A stretch of DNA of 64,000 nucleotides, taken from the NCBI RefSeq assembly GCF_003202155.1, contig NZ_QFLI01000006.1, forward strand, positions 124,001 to 188,000. Reading direction: 5' to 3'. The DNA comes from Marinifilum breve (GTDB lineage: Bacteria; Bacteroidota; Bacteroidia; Bacteroidales; Marinifilaceae). This document shows, piece after piece, positions 25,477 through 38,800 of the stretch; position 1 is the stretch's first letter, and every line of letters begins with the position of its first letter. Under the pieces are notes generated by a model that was given only the letters and a program-made list of their open reading frames with translations, was not told the DNA's origin and did no database searches. Made by a program: the position numbers and the translations under genes.

Positions 25477-27915
25477 ATGTTCAAAAATTTCTTAATTACC
25501 ATTATTCGAAATTTTAATCGAAATAAGTTTTATACAATCCTAAATGTGGTTGGATTGTCTGTGGGATTAATATGTGCAATTCTCATTGTACTATTTATAC
25601 AGGAGGAATTGTCCTACGATAAGTACAATGTGAATCATAAGAGAATTGTAAGATTATCGTCTGATTTTACGCTTAATGGAAAGCGTGATAGGGTCGCAAC
25701 ATCACCCATGCCATTTGGTCCTACTTTTAAGCAGGAATTTCCCGAAGTTGAAGATTTTGTTAGAGTTCAAGGGTCAGGAAGGCAGCAATTTAGATATAAA
25801 GACAAGGAGTTTTATGAAGAAAGAATCTCGTATATTGATTCAAGTGTATTTAATGTTTTTAGCTATAATTTAATTCAGGGTGATCCTGATAAGGCACTTA
25901 CCGAACCATATACAATTGTTCTAAATCAGACTTTAGCTAAAAAGTATTTTGGCGATGAGGATCCGATTGGGAAAGTTTTAATCGTTGGGGAGAATAGATC
26001 ATTTACCGTAACTGGTGTGATGGAAGATATTCCCAGAAACAGCCATTTTAAGTTTCGTGGATTTTATTCCATGAAAACACTTGAAGCCATTCGTGGAGCT
26101 GAGGAGTTTAATAGTACTGAACCAATTACATTTTGGAGTTTTAGTAACTATACTTTCTTATTGTTGAAAGAGAATACAAATATAGATGCTTTAAAGTCTA
26201 AATTTCCTCTGTATTACAATAAGTATATGAAGGCTTTGGGCGATCAATTGGGGATAGAATATCATTTAGTTGTTCAAAAACTTGCAGATATTCACTTGAA
26301 GTCCGACCTACAATGGGATGCGCCAACAGGAAATATTAAATACATATTTATATTATCAGCTATAGCCTTTTTTATTTTATCGATTGCTGGGATCAATTAT
26401 ATGAATATGGCAACAGCTCGTTCATCAAAACGGGCAAGAGAGGTTGGTGTTAGAAAAGTTGTGGGCGCTCATCGTGATACTTTGATTCGACAATTTCTGA
26501 TGGAGAGTTTATCGCTAACTCTTCTGGCATTGGCAATTGCCGTTATTGTTGTTGAATTAATATTGCCGGTTTTTAATTCTTTAGTAGATAAAGATTTATC
26601 GCTTTCTGTTAGTGAAACTCCTGAAATATTAGTGTTTAGTGTAGTTTTGGCATTAGTATTAGGAATAGTTTCTGGTAGCTATCCAGCTTTTTATCTGTCA
26701 TCATTTCATCCGGCTACTATTTTAAAAGGTTCTACTATAAAAGGAAAAGCGGGAGCATTGCTTCGTAAGCTTTTGGTGATTTCTCAATTTACTGTTTCCG
26801 CGATAATGATAAGTGGAACTATAATAGTTGGGGTTCAGCTAAATTACATGAATAACAAGGATATGGGCTTTAGCAAAGAAGATGTCTTGGTTAGTATTGT
26901 AAGAGATTCACTAATGCGAACCAAGATTGAACCTTTAAAGGATGAACTGAAGAAAAATCCAAATATAAACTCTGTAGCAACGTCAAATACCCTAATAGGA
27001 TTTGATGGTTCGAAAACGGTGCATTTATATGAGGGGGAAGAAGGAATGGAGCAATATGCACTGAATTTTAGTGTTATTGATTTCGATTACCTGGATATGA
27101 TGCGAATGAAGGTCATGCAAGGTAGAAAATTTAACAGAAATATTGCTTCAGATACTAGTAGTGCATTCATTGTTAATCAAGCGGCGGCAAGAAAGTTTAA
27201 TTGGAATGAGAAAGCTGTTGGTAAAAAATTACAATTGGGTGTTGAACTTGAAGGAGAAGAAGATAATGATGGTATCATGAAAGGTGAGGTGGTAGGTGTT
27301 GTTGCTGATTTCCACTATCGACCTTTGCGTGAAAATATAGAACCTATCAATTTTCTGGTAAGTGAAAATGCTCATCACAGAAGAGTATTATACGTAAAGC
27401 TTAATCAGGAAAATAGAGAGGAGAGTATAAAGTATATTGAAAATGTATGGAATAAATTTAGTCCAAAAATGGCTTTTAATTATTTCTTTTTGGATGAAAA
27501 GTTGAGGGAGAATTACGATTCTGAAGTAAGGTTGACCTGGATATTTTCCATCTTTTCTTTGTTGAGTATTTTAATTGCATCACTTGGATTGTTTGGTCTG
27601 TCTTCGTTTATGGCTGAGCAAAGAACCAAAGAACTAGGTATCCGAAAGGTATTGGGAGCATCGGTAAATCAATTGGTAAACCTTTTAACCAAAGAGTTTG
27701 TTCGATTAATTCTGATTGCAAATGTTATTGCAGTTCCAATTGCATATTGGGCAATGAATTCATGGCTAAATGACTTCTCATATCGAATTCAAATTAGTTG
27801 GTGGATATTTCTTCTTACGCTAATTGTTTCCTTGGTGATCGGAGTATTTACAGTTTCATGGCAATCGTTTAGAGCGGCTTCTGCCGATCCAGTAAATGCA
27901 ATTAAATATGAATAA
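25477..27915 (+). CDS. FtsX/MacB-type ABC transporter permease, second copy
   Basis: 812 residues with the same duplicated layout as the permease two genes upstream: a leading TM near residue 20-40, a periplasmic domain, three TMs (~290-400), a second leading TM (~430-450), another periplasmic domain and three C-terminal TMs. The coupling segments are KRAREVGVRKVVGAHRD and RTKELGIRKVLGASVN. Sequence similarity to the first permease is modest outside the TMs and coupling loops, so they are old paralogues and not a recent duplication. A 53-bp gap follows the ATPase gene. Confidence 0.88.
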   Translation: MFKNFLITIIRNFNRNKFYTILNVVGLSVGLICAILIVLFIQEELSYDKYNVNHKRIVRLSSDFTLNGKRDRVATSPMPFGPTFKQEFPEVEDFVRVQGSGRQQFRYKDKEFYEERISYIDSSVFNVFSYNLIQGDPDKALTEPYTIVLNQTLAKKYFGDEDPIGKVLIVGENRSFTVTGVMEDIPRNSHFKFRGFYSMKTLEAIRGAEEFNSTEPITFWSFSNYTFLLLKENTNIDALKSKFPLYYNKYMKALGDQLGIEYHLVVQKLADIHLKSDLQWDAPTGNIKYIFILSAIAFFILSIAGINYMNMATARSSKRAREVGVRKVVGAHRDTLIRQFLMESLSLTLLALAIAVIVVELILPVFNSLVDKDLSLSVSETPEILVFSVVLALVLGIVSGSYPAFYLSSFHPATILKGSTIKGKAGALLRKLLVISQFTVSAIMISGTIIVGVQLNYMNNKDMGFSKEDVLVSIVRDSLMRTKIEPLKDELKKNPNINSVATSNTLIGFDGSKTVHLYEGEEGMEQYALNFSVIDFDYLDMMRMKVMQGRKFNRNIASDTSSAFIVNQAAARKFNWNEKAVGKKLQLGVELEGEEDNDGIMKGEVVGVVADFHYRPLRENIEPINFLVSENAHHRRVLYVKLNQENREESIKYIENVWNKFSPKMAFNYFFLDEKLRENYDSEVRLTWIFSIFSLLSILIASLGLFGLSSFMAEQRTKELGIRKVLGASVNQLVNLLTKEFVRLILIANVIAVPIAYWAMNSWLNDFSYRIQISWWIFLLTLIVSLVIGVFTVSWQSFRAASADPVNAIKYE

Positions 27916-27942
27916 CTACAATTAACCTAAAACCTAATAAAC

Positions 27943-28233
27943 ATGAGAGAAATTTGTGTGCCAATTCCGTTTACCGATGATGAACAGGTAGCTGAAGTTG
28001 AAGTAAAATTTGCTTATCGAAAAATAAGTGTTCAATATCGACTAGAATCTTTTGTTTGGGATGTAAGTGAAGATCCTGATTTTGATCCAGAAGATGGTAT
28101 CACAGAAGATTTGATGAAAATCTATAAGCTAAAAAAACTAATAGCTGAATATGATCCTTCATGGGAGTTAATACAGATTTTTACGCCTGCCGAAAATTCA
28201 AAATATATTCAGGTTCTGTTCCGAAAAAAATAA
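27943..28233 (+). CDS. Small acidic protein of unknown function
   Basis: 96 residues with no signal peptide or TM. The N-terminal part reads as beta strands (MREICVPIPFTDDEQVAEVE, FAYRKISVQYRLESF), followed by a conserved-looking acidic stretch (DVSEDPDFDPEDGITEDLMK) and an amphipathic helix (IYKLKKLIAEYD). I do not recognise a family. It lies 27 bp after the second permease and before another unknown gene, with no terminator until after the latter, so it probably belongs to the export operon. Confidence 0.65.
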   Translation: MREICVPIPFTDDEQVAEVEVKFAYRKISVQYRLESFVWDVSEDPDFDPEDGITEDLMKIYKLKKLIAEYDPSWELIQIFTPAENSKYIQVLFRKK

Positions 28234-28307
28234 ATTTACTTTGCAGCTGTAACTAATGTGTCGGTTGTGCGTCTTACAATCGATTCAGAACAATAAAAGC
28301 TGTGAAT

Positions 28308-29552
28308 ATGGAATATCTAAGTAAGATTGTATTATTTTTTTCTTTGTTTTTTACAATTCTATTGAGTGCTTTAGGAATTAAGGCGCAAAATTATCCATGC
28401 TATTTATATGGCTCAATAACGACTGTTGATGGGGATGTTTATGAAGGGCCAATTAGGTGGAATGATGAAGAGGTGTTTTTAACAGATGTTTTCAATTCCG
28501 AGAAGATAGAAAACCCATATTTGAAATATATCAAGGAAGAGAAAAAGAGGGTAGTTGAGTACAAGCGTAGAAGAGGAACATCGTGGTATAGAGTGGAATA
28601 TGGCAATGATCAATCTTATAGTGCATTTAATCGAAAATTTGAATGCAGATTTGGTGACATTAAATCGATCTCGGTAACAGGAAGAGAATCTGTTAACCTT
28701 GAGCTTAAAACAGGAAAATTTATAAACCTATCAGGTGGATCTAATGATGTTGGCAATCAAGTCTGGATAATGGATCATGAACTTGGTTTGCTAAAAATTG
28801 ATTGGAACAGAATTGATGTTGTTAACTTTTTTTCTCCAGAGAAGCAACCTATTGAAAATTATGGAGAACCAATCTATGGTAAAATCACAACCACAATTGG
28901 CGAATTTACTGGATTTATTCAATGGGATCATGATGAAAGGTTATTGCAAGATAAGTTGGATGGAGTAAGTCGAGATGGTGATATGGATATTCCATTTACT
29001 AAAATCAGTAAAATACAAAAAGAGGAGAACGGTTCAAGAGTTACCTTATTGTCTGGACGTAGTTTACTATTGAAATCTTCTAATGACGTATCACGAAACA
29101 ACAGAGGAATAATTGTTACTATACCAAATGTTGGACGTATAGATTTTACCTGGAAACATTTTTTATCTCTTGAATTATTGCCTCTTCCAGAAAGTGCAAT
29201 GGCTTGTTTTTCTGAATTTAAAGATTCGGAAAGATTATATGGGAAAATAACAAATAAGGAAGGCGAAAATTTTGAAGGGGTAATTGTTTACGATTTAGAT
29301 GAGGCAATGGATTCCGAAATATTAAATGGTTTCAATGATGAACTCGAATTTTCGGTACCGTTTAGGAATGTGCGAAAAATTATTCCTAAATCTTACAATT
29401 ATTGTTTGGTAGAATTAAAAAGTGGACAAAATCTATTTTTAGGTGACCAAACTGATGTTTCTGGCAAGAATGCAGGGATATTGATTTTTATAGGTAATGA
29501 TGAGTATAAGATTTTTGATTGGGAAGAAATTCAAGAAATAGAATTCATGTAA
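28308..29552 (+). CDS. Exported three-repeat protein of unknown function
   Basis: About 414 residues from the ATG at 28308 (a GTG lies two codons earlier). A signal peptide ends near GIKAQ, so it is exported. The mature protein has three related beta-rich units of ~110-135 residues, opening with LYGSITTVDGDVYEGPIRWND, then IYGKITTTIGEFTGFIQWDHD, then LYGKITNKEGENFEGVIVYD; each ends with a segment such as SGRSLLLKSSNDVSRNNRGI or SGQNLFLGDQTDVSGKNAGI. The first unit is the most divergent. Function is unknown. It ends the export operon, 54 bp before a terminator. Confidence 0.7.
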   Translation: MEYLSKIVLFFSLFFTILLSALGIKAQNYPCYLYGSITTVDGDVYEGPIRWNDEEVFLTDVFNSEKIENPYLKYIKEEKKRVVEYKRRRGTSWYRVEYGNDQSYSAFNRKFECRFGDIKSISVTGRESVNLELKTGKFINLSGGSNDVGNQVWIMDHELGLLKIDWNRIDVVNFFSPEKQPIENYGEPIYGKITTTIGEFTGFIQWDHDERLLQDKLDGVSRDGDMDIPFTKISKIQKEENGSRVTLLSGRSLLLKSSNDVSRNNRGIIVTIPNVGRIDFTWKHFLSLELLPLPESAMACFSEFKDSERLYGKITNKEGENFEGVIVYDLDEAMDSEILNGFNDELEFSVPFRNVRKIIPKSYNYCLVELKSGQNLFLGDQTDVSGKNAGILIFIGNDEYKIFDWEEIQEIEFM

Positions 29553-29895
29553 ATTGTTAATGGAATAAATTGAATTAATAAAATATAATCGTCTGAAACT
29601 ATTGAAAAACCTGATCATTTTAAAGTGTGATCAGGTTTTTTTTATAAACTTTTGATTTAAATCAAATTACACTTGTTTAATATTAATAAAACAAAAAACT
29701 ATACCTACCTTGGAGAAATAAAGTGCAAATTGATCTGCAAATAATCCTTGGGTAATAATTAATATGTTGAAATTTTTCCCCAAATTTGAAACTTATTTGT
29801 TTTTCTCTCGTCAAAACAAGAAGTTCTTTTATAAAAAGAATAATTGATTTTATCTAACCTGTTGGTGAGTTTGACTGATTAGAAATCTGTTTGTT
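29553..29895. promoter_or_regulatory. Intergenic region upstream of the giant adhesin
   Basis: 343 bp. After the terminator at 29607-29643 there is a perfect 16-bp palindrome, TTTGATTTAAATCAAA (29651-29666), which could be an operator. I found no full TTG-N19-TAnnTTTG match. The remaining ~220 bp are AT-rich and hold no ORF, suggesting a long 5' leader or unrecognised promoter for the adhesin gene. Confidence 0.4.
29607..29643 (+). terminator. Intrinsic terminator ending the export operon
   Basis: AAACCTGATCA (29607-29617) pairs with TGATCAGGTTT (29628-29638), 11 bp perfect, followed by a run of eight T. Confidence 0.9.
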
Positions 29896-32800
29896 ATGAA
29901 AAGGTATGGTATACGCTTATTACTGTTAATATTATTACATACTGTTTATATTACTGCGGAAGCTCGTGATTTTTACTGGATTGGAGGATCAGGGAACTTT
30001 AATGATATTCAGCATTGGAGTGATCAGCCAGGGGGAAAAGTAAATCCTGATGCTTTATTGCCGGACAAGGATGATAATGTTTATTTCGACGAATTTTCAT
30101 TCCCCGATCCAGGTGCAGAGGTTGTTATTACAAGTGTTGCTCGATGTGCGAATATGCATTGGGGAAATGTGAAGAACATGCCAACATTTAAAACTGATGA
30201 CAATCCAGCACACTATCTTGTAATATATGGAGGTGTTACTTTTAGCAATCAAATGGTAATCGATCTTGATCGACCATTATATTTTCGTGCAAATACATTA
30301 GGTAATACTATTGATTTTGGGGGGAACACTTTCGATGGAGATCTTATTTTTGAAAACAATGGTGGATGGAGAATCACCAATACTTTAAATATTTTGGATA
30401 ATGATATCCAATTCAAACAGGGAACTTTAAGTATTGAAGCGGAAATAAATTGTGGTAGAATTATTTCCAATACGACTATTTCACGAGAATTATACTTGAA
30501 TTCTGCTACCATAAACTTGAATAAGCCAGGGGAGTCAGTATTCATCTTTCAAACAGATAACCTAAACATTGATGCAGGCAATTCCACAATTAATGTTTTA
30601 TCAGATAACTCGAATATTGAAACATCGGGTAGTAAAATGATAGATTTTTATAATGTGATATTTTCTGGGAATTCAGGGGAGATTCTTAATACGAGTTTAC
30701 GTGCCAATTTTAACAAACTAACGTTTCATAAAGATGGTAGTTTAAGTGGAGAAAATGATTTTCAGGAACTTGTATTTACAGAAGGTCAATCTTATACTAT
30801 TAATGATGCTCAGAAAGTTCATATTCAATTTACAGCAATTGGACAATGTCATGCATTTATAAATATAACCGGTGGTGCTGTGGGCGGATTTATTTCAGCC
30901 GATGGTGTAGCTTTAGATCACTTAAAAGTTAGAAATGTAACGGCAACAGGTGTAGCTTTTAATGCAAGTAACTCATATGACTTGGGAGCTAATCTGGGCT
31001 GGACCTTTGGCGCTCCATCATCTGATGATTATACTTGGAATGGAGATGGAGGAGATAACAATTGGGGAAATCATGAGAACTGGGATAAAGATTGTGTTCC
31101 TTCTAGAAATAATAATGCAATTATTCCTAACGGTTTTACGGTGAATGTGAATGTTCCTGCAGAATGTAAGGATTTGGAAATTCAAGGAACATCAACATTA
31201 GAGGGAAATCAAAATTTGGAGATATATGCATCCTTAAAGGCTGAGGATGCCACCTGGGATTTTGATGGTCAAACCACATTGAAAGGGGGAGGCACGATTT
31301 CTTTAAATGCGACAATGTCAGGAATCTTAATAGTTGATGCCAATACGAATACTTATACACTGGGCACAGCACTGGATCTTATAAATGAATTACATTTGAT
31401 TTCAGGAACATTAGATGCGGCTACTTTTTCGATTGATGTAAATCGATTTGTTTCGAATTCATCGGTGCCAAGGACATTGAATATTGAGAATGCGAAATTT
31501 GATATCAATGAAGGAGTATTGAAAGCTTGGCATGTTGAGGGAACAGGTTTTAACTTTTTAGGAACAGGATCAGAAATAACACTTTATCAAAGTGGAGCTG
31601 AATTTTATAATAATAATACCGATGGAATAACTTATGAGAAAGTTCTATTTCATCCTCAGGATAAGCAGGTATTTCTAACCAATGAGAATGCAACGGATTA
31701 TCCTACATTTAAAGAGTTGATTTTTAAAGGGAGTGCGAAGCTTTCTGGGAATCATCAGTTTGAGAGTTTCACTCTGGCTGCAGGAAAAGATTATTTATTT
31801 CAGGCAGGAAGTACTCAAAGATTACTTACTAAAGATGGATTTGTTGCAGCAGGAACATGTGCGGATAATATTTCTTTGAGAGGAGATGGAGGAATTGCAT
31901 CTATCGAGAGTGATGTGAATACTTCAAATGTTGAATGGGTGCGGGTAGAAGATCTAACTATAGAAGGTAATGTAGTTCCAAATGAAGGTGGCTTGAACGC
32001 TAGTAAATCTATTGGAGTTTCTAACTATGACGGGTGGAATTTTATTGATGATCTGACAGGTGGAGATGTTTATTGGACTGGTAATGTTAATGACAGTTGG
32101 TTTGAAGCTGGTAACTGGGATAAAGGTTGTATACCAACAAGAAAAGACAATGTTATTTTTGAGGATATTAAAGTTACAGGTAGTTCTGCAGTTAATATTT
32201 CACTTAGAGGACAGGTTGCTGAGTGTAATAACATGACTTGGAAAGATGCAACCAATATGACTTTTTCAGGAGATCAACCAATCAATATATTTGGAAGTCT
32301 TGTTATGTCAGGAATGGCAGTTGGTAAGAATTCATTTTCTGGAGAGATGAATTTTAAAGCTGAAAAAGATCCTCAAACTATTGATATTGGAGTGGTAGAA
32401 TTAATGAGCGATCTTAATTTTACTGGAAATGAACAAGAAGATGGTAGTTGGAAAGCTGGTTCTTGGAGTATAAATTCAAATCTGATAACAACAGGTAAGA
32501 TTGATTTGAAATATGGTGATTTATCTACCAATGGAAATGAAATTGGAGCCAAGGAATTTTATTCTAATTATGGTATAGATAATATACGTTCATTGAATTT
32601 GGCTTCGTCAATTCTTAAAGTTGAGAAATTTGAAGTTTCAGCAGAAGCATTTGCTCTTTCTGCAGGTACATCTGAAGTTCAATTGACCAAGGCGGGAGAG
32701 TTTATTGTTTCGACAGGTGATGAGGATTTAGCATTTTATAATTTGACTTTTGAAGAACCTACAGGAAATGCATATGTAGATATTTTCGCAGATGATGTAA

Positions 32801-35800
32801 GTTTTAATGAAATGGTATTCAATGGAAATACTTATTTCAGAAAACCAACTCCTTCAAAAATGAGTTTTGCGGCCAAGAGCATTCAAATGGCTGTAGGGAA
32901 AACCTATGTCTTTGAAAGTAGACAAGAGTATGAATTCGAGAATATAATTGCCAATGGAGCCTGTGAAGGAACAATCGATATTTCAGGTTCAGATTCTGAT
33001 GCAGCAATTTTCAAAGCAAAATCAGGAGTAAAAGAAATAGAAGTAAATTCGGTTAATTTATTAAATGTTCATGCGGATCCAGAAAATGTATTTGTTGCAA
33101 AAGCATCATTGGATTTGGGTAATACAACAGGTTGGAAGTTTAAAGATGAACCTAAAGGAAGAGATTTATTCTGGATTAATGGCGAAGGAGATTGGGATGA
33201 TCCAAATCATTGGGCAACCTCTTCTGGTGCTGCCGCTTCTGGTGGTGTAGCAGATGGTTGTGTGCCAACTGCTAAGGATAATGTTTTTTTCGATGTAAAT
33301 TCGTTTACAGGTTTTGATCAGAATGTTAGAACAGGTTCAGGAGATATCCGTTGTAGAACAATGGATTGGACAGGATCGGAAACAGCTCGACCTAATTTTA
33401 TAATGGGAGATACTGATATCTCAGGTGTTTACATTTATGGTTCTTTCATACTTAATAATACATTGGAAATTGATCTGTCTCCAATGGTTAACTTCTATTT
33501 TAGGGCAACTGAAGCACAAAACATTAATGCATTTGGTTATGTATTCCCAAATGTTGTTGAATTCGACGGAAAAGATGGAGTTTGGACAATGAACTCTGAT
33601 TTTCAAACAGAAGGAGATTTGTTTATACGTCATGGGAAATTAATAGCTAATGGAAATTTAGTTGAATGTAAAAGTTTAACTTCAATTGAAACTCCAGCAG
33701 GAATAAACTCGAGAGGATTAGATATTAAAAATTCAAACTTGATAATAAATGGTAGCGAAGATGTTTCGGGACGTTCGATTTATATAAATTTTGCAGAAGA
33801 GGCCTTTGAGCAAGGATTTGAATTTCTTACGGAAAATAGTACAGTTAGATTAAAAGATATTGCTGATGTTATTTTGTTAGGATCCACTTTAAATAGTGTA
33901 TCATTTAATGAGATAATATTTGAAAAAGGAGGAGAATTAAATGGTGGATTCTCTGGATTAGAAGTATATGCATCACATTTGTTATTCGAAGGAGATGGTA
34001 TTGTAAAGGGTAAGAAAAATTCCTTCGGAACTCTTGAATTGGCAAGAGGTTTTGAATACAAACTGGAAAAAGGCAGAACCATTACAATAGATAGATTACT
34101 TGTTGAAGGTAGCTGTTTTGCTCCAATATATTTGCATTCCACTAAAGAAGGCATTGGAAATGAGACGTTTATCGTTGCAAAAAATGATGTGAATGGTAAT
34201 TTCTTAGAATTAAAAGATATTCATGCAGATGTTTCTGGTGGTATAAAATACATTGCAAGCAACTCTTTCGATTTGGGCAACACAAATGGTTGGACTGTGG
34301 ATGGAGCAATTGCTCCTATAGCATTATACTGGACTGGGAATGGTGCAGATGATAATTGGAACAATCATGAAAACTGGAGTAGAGCAATTGATGGTAGCGA
34401 AGAGGGGTGTGTGCCAACAATTAATGATGATGTATTCTTTACATCTAACTCATTCTTTGGTAGTAAATTGGTAGAGTTAACTGCAGATGCCAAATGTCAT
34501 AGCATGACATGGAATGATGATATTGATCCGGATGCAAGCTTTTCTGTTACTGCGAAATTGCAAATGGGAGGTTCTATGGATCTGGCCAATAGCATGACTT
34601 TGGATATGCAGGGGACGTTCGAATTTATTGGTGACGGATTAACTGATGTTAAAAATGTAGACTTCGCCAATAAAAATCTGGATGGTGATATTCGATTTGT
34701 TGGAAAGGATCAATCTTGGATTTGGCAGACAGGTTTTGTTACTTCTGGAAATTTAGAAATAGATGAAGGTTCCGTTTCTACTCGAGGTTTCGATTTTACC
34801 GTGAATCAATTCAAGTCATTGTCATTACACGATTCTGATGCAGTTCGTTCTTTCGATATGACAAATTCGATTGTTAAAGTAACTTCCAATAATATTACAA
34901 GTTGGAGTATGATAATGAATACTACAGGAGGTTTAACTTTCACAAGTACAGATTCATACATTACTTTTGAAAATGGAGGAGGTATCTATTGTAAAACTGA
35001 TGGTGAAGTTCGTTTCGGATTTGTGGATTTTGTTGATAATGGGATTATTAATATTACAAGTGGAGCAGATACAGAAAAAGGATATTTTGGTTCTGTAAGA
35101 TTTATGGAAGAAGGAAAGATTTTTGGAAATACTGAATTTCTAAATCTTGAATTCACATTGGGTTACGAGAACAATACCATTGAGTCAGGAAAAACAGTAA
35201 CTGTTGTGAATGATTTAAAAATGGAAGGTGTTCGTTGTTCATACGTTTTTCTACGAGCAAGTACACCTGGAGTTCGCGCAACACTTCACAAACCTGTTGA
35301 TACTTTTGATAAAATTTACAATTCGTCTTTTACTGATATTCAAGGAACTACAGGGTCCGGTGCTATTGATCACCAAGTAAAATACCATTATGATGGTGAT
35401 AACTCTACTGGTTTTGTTTTATACAATGATCCTAGTGGCGAAGAAAATCCTCCTTCATTTGAAGAAAGTTTTGATAAACCAAGAGAAGAATGGTGTAGTG
35501 ATGTTGCTGTGCTTGACCATGTTGAAGGATTTCCAATAAATAGTTCAACTACTTTTCAATGGTATTATAGTGTTGATGGAACAGTTGGTACTTATAATGA
35601 ATTGGATGGAGAAACCAATGCAGTAATCAAAGTTGATAAAAATGGGTTCTATAAAGTTGAAGTTCGATATGGAAAAAACACTGTAGCCGCAGATGGAACA
35701 GATTGTAAAATTGAATCAACAATCGAAGTTGCATTGGGAGAAGTTTCTACAGTTTCATTGGAAATTACTGCCAACAATGTAAAATGTTTTGGTCAGAGTA

Positions 35801-38800
35801 ATGGACAAGTAATCGCAACTGTTAAAAAGAATGCAACAGGAAATTATCCTGATTATACATTTTTCTGGAAATCAGAATCTGGTAAAGATGTAGATTCTGC
35901 TGACGATAGTGCAAATTGGACAAGTACAGCTTTTGGTCTTGAACCAGGAAAATATTACGTAACTGTTGCTGATGGTAAAAAATGTGAGTTCGATACGATT
36001 GTTAATGTTTTTGATGCTTATGAATTATTAATAGATAATATCGATACGAAGGATCTTTCTTGTTACACAGTTCATGATGGAGAAATTTTGATTGATGCTT
36101 CTGGAGGAACGGGAAGTTTATCCTATTATATGGATAACAATTTACAGGCAAGTGAAAATATTACCGGATTGGAATCTGGCGATTATAAAGTTTTCGTACA
36201 AGATGGAAATAATTGTAAAACTACAGAAGAAGATGTAGTGATAAATTCTAATCCGGAATTAATTGTTGATTTGAATGGTTTGGATCTCAAATGTTTTGGA
36301 GATAAGAATGGTGAATTTACTCCAGCTGTAACTGGTGGAGTTTCAGATTATTCGTATGCATGGTCTGGACCGGATGGATATGCATCTACAGATTCTAATA
36401 TTTCTGGATTGGCTGGAGGACTGTATAAATTAACAGTCACAGATAAGGTTGGGTGTGTTGCATCTAAGGATCAGGAACTGAACGAGCCAACGGAACTTAT
36501 TGCAGAAGAGTTAGTTGTAGATGATGCCAGCTGTCATGGAGAGAAGTCAGGTGAAATATTTGTAGTGGGAGGACAGGGTACTCCAGATTACCGCTATTTC
36601 CTTGATGGTGTGGAAGAAAGCACTGGTATATTCAAGAGTTTAGCCCCTGAGAATTACGTATTACGAATCCTTGATGCCCATGGGTGTATATTCGAGAAAG
36701 AAATTACTGTAAAGGAGCCAAACAAAATTGGATTTGTAATTGCGGATAAAGTTTTGCCTTCTTGTGAAAAATCTGAAGATGGAATTATTCATGTTACACC
36801 TTATGGTGGAAATGATGGTTATACCTATACATGGTCAGGTCCGAATGACTACAAATCATATGAGCAAAATATTGAAAATCTAGTTTCGGGTAAATATGCA
36901 TTACAAATTTCGGATAAGAAAAATTGTTCAAAAACGGACACTGTAAAATTAGATTTCGGGCTTAGTCTTCAGCTTGGTGTTGTAGTGGAACAACATGTTG
37001 AAAAGGCCGGAACAGATCAGGGAATTTTGGCATTGGAATTATTTGAAGGAACAATGCCTTACACTTTTACAGTCACCGGACCAAGTGGAACATTTAGTAG
37101 TCCTGATAATTTTGATGAAAATTATTACTTGATTGAAAATTTGGCGGCTGGGGTTTACAAAGTTGTTGCCACTGATGCATTATCTTGTACTACTGTTGAA
37201 AAGTCGGTGATTATTGAAGGTCCGGGACAAGTGTTTGCTTATATTGATCAAGTGAAACCGATCGGTTGTATTGGTTCTTCGGATGGTGAATTGGAAGCTG
37301 TTGTTGGTGGAGGATCAGGAACTTATACTTATTCATGGTCTGGTCCATCGGGTTATTCTGGAAGTGGAAAGAATATATCTGGTTTAGAACCAGGAACTTA
37401 TTCACTTACCGTAAGTGATGGTGGAAATTCGGCAAATGCTGCATATGAACTTTTACCTGCTGATCCTATTATTGTTAGTGTTAAAAATTTTAAAAATGTA
37501 AGTTGTTACCAGGCGGCTGATGGAGAAATTGAATTATTAGTAGATACTGGAGGAGCTGATTATACAGTTGAGTGGACTAATGATTTGGGTAAAGGATTTT
37601 TATCTTCGGCTAAGAAGATTATGAATCTGGAACCGGGTATGTATACCTATACAGTTACAACATCAAAAGGATGTAATGTTTCGGGTAATCAGCAGATTAC
37701 AGAACCGTCTGATTTGAATATAATTGCTAGTAGTACCGATATTAGTATAGAAGGAGAGCGTGATGGAGTTGTTACTGCAAATTTTGGTGGAGGAACTGCA
37801 CCATATACAGTTTTGATTTCTGGACCGAAAGGTTATTCTCATGCCGAGCTTGACAATACATCAGGAACAGTTTCAGTCAATGGACTGGAAATGGGAGTTT
37901 ACGAAGTTGCAGTTATTGATGCCAATGGTTGTAGAATTGAGGATGTTACAAAGGTACATGAACCAACAAAATTGTTACTTTACACTACTTCGGTAACACA
38001 CATTACTTGTCCAGGAGGTACTGAAGGAGCTATAAATCTGGAGGTTGAAGGAGCTAGTGATCCTGCAAATCTTACATTTTCTTGGTCTGGAGACAATCAC
38101 TTTAGGAGTAATGACAAGGATATAAGTGATTTAAGTGCAGGCACTTATAAAGTTACAGTGCATGATTCAGGTGGTGATCCTGGATATGAAGAGCAAAGTT
38201 TGGTAATTGTTGTGAAAGAGCCTGATATACTGGAGGTTGAGATGAATGCTAGGGATGTCTCATGTCCTGGAATGAATGATGGGTATATTAATATTCAACC
38301 TAAAGGAGGAACACCTGGCTATAGTTATACTTGGTTAGGAACTGGAGTTGATGTGAATAAGGAGGATCAGGAAAATTTAGCTCCTGGTATATATACAGTA
38401 AATATTACAGATTTAAATGGTTGTAAATCAAAAGATATTGAAATAGAAATTACTGAACCAGAGCGACTCATGGTTACTGTTGGAGATAGTAAAGATCCTA
38501 CTTGTTATGGTTTGGAGAATGGTTGGATTCAATTAGATATCAGTAATGGGACAGAACCGTACATTATTGACTGGGATAACTACGGTAGTGTAACCCAGCG
38601 TATTGAGGAATTAACTAGAGGTGTATATGACTATACGGTTATTGATAATAACGGCTGTAGTGAAAATGGTTCATTTACTTTAAATCAACCAGATACTTTA
38701 ATAGCTGAGATTAATGATTTTACCGATGTTCTTTGTCACGGAGATGGAACGGGAAGAGCATTGGTTGAGATAACTGGTGGAACTCCAGATTATAAAATTC

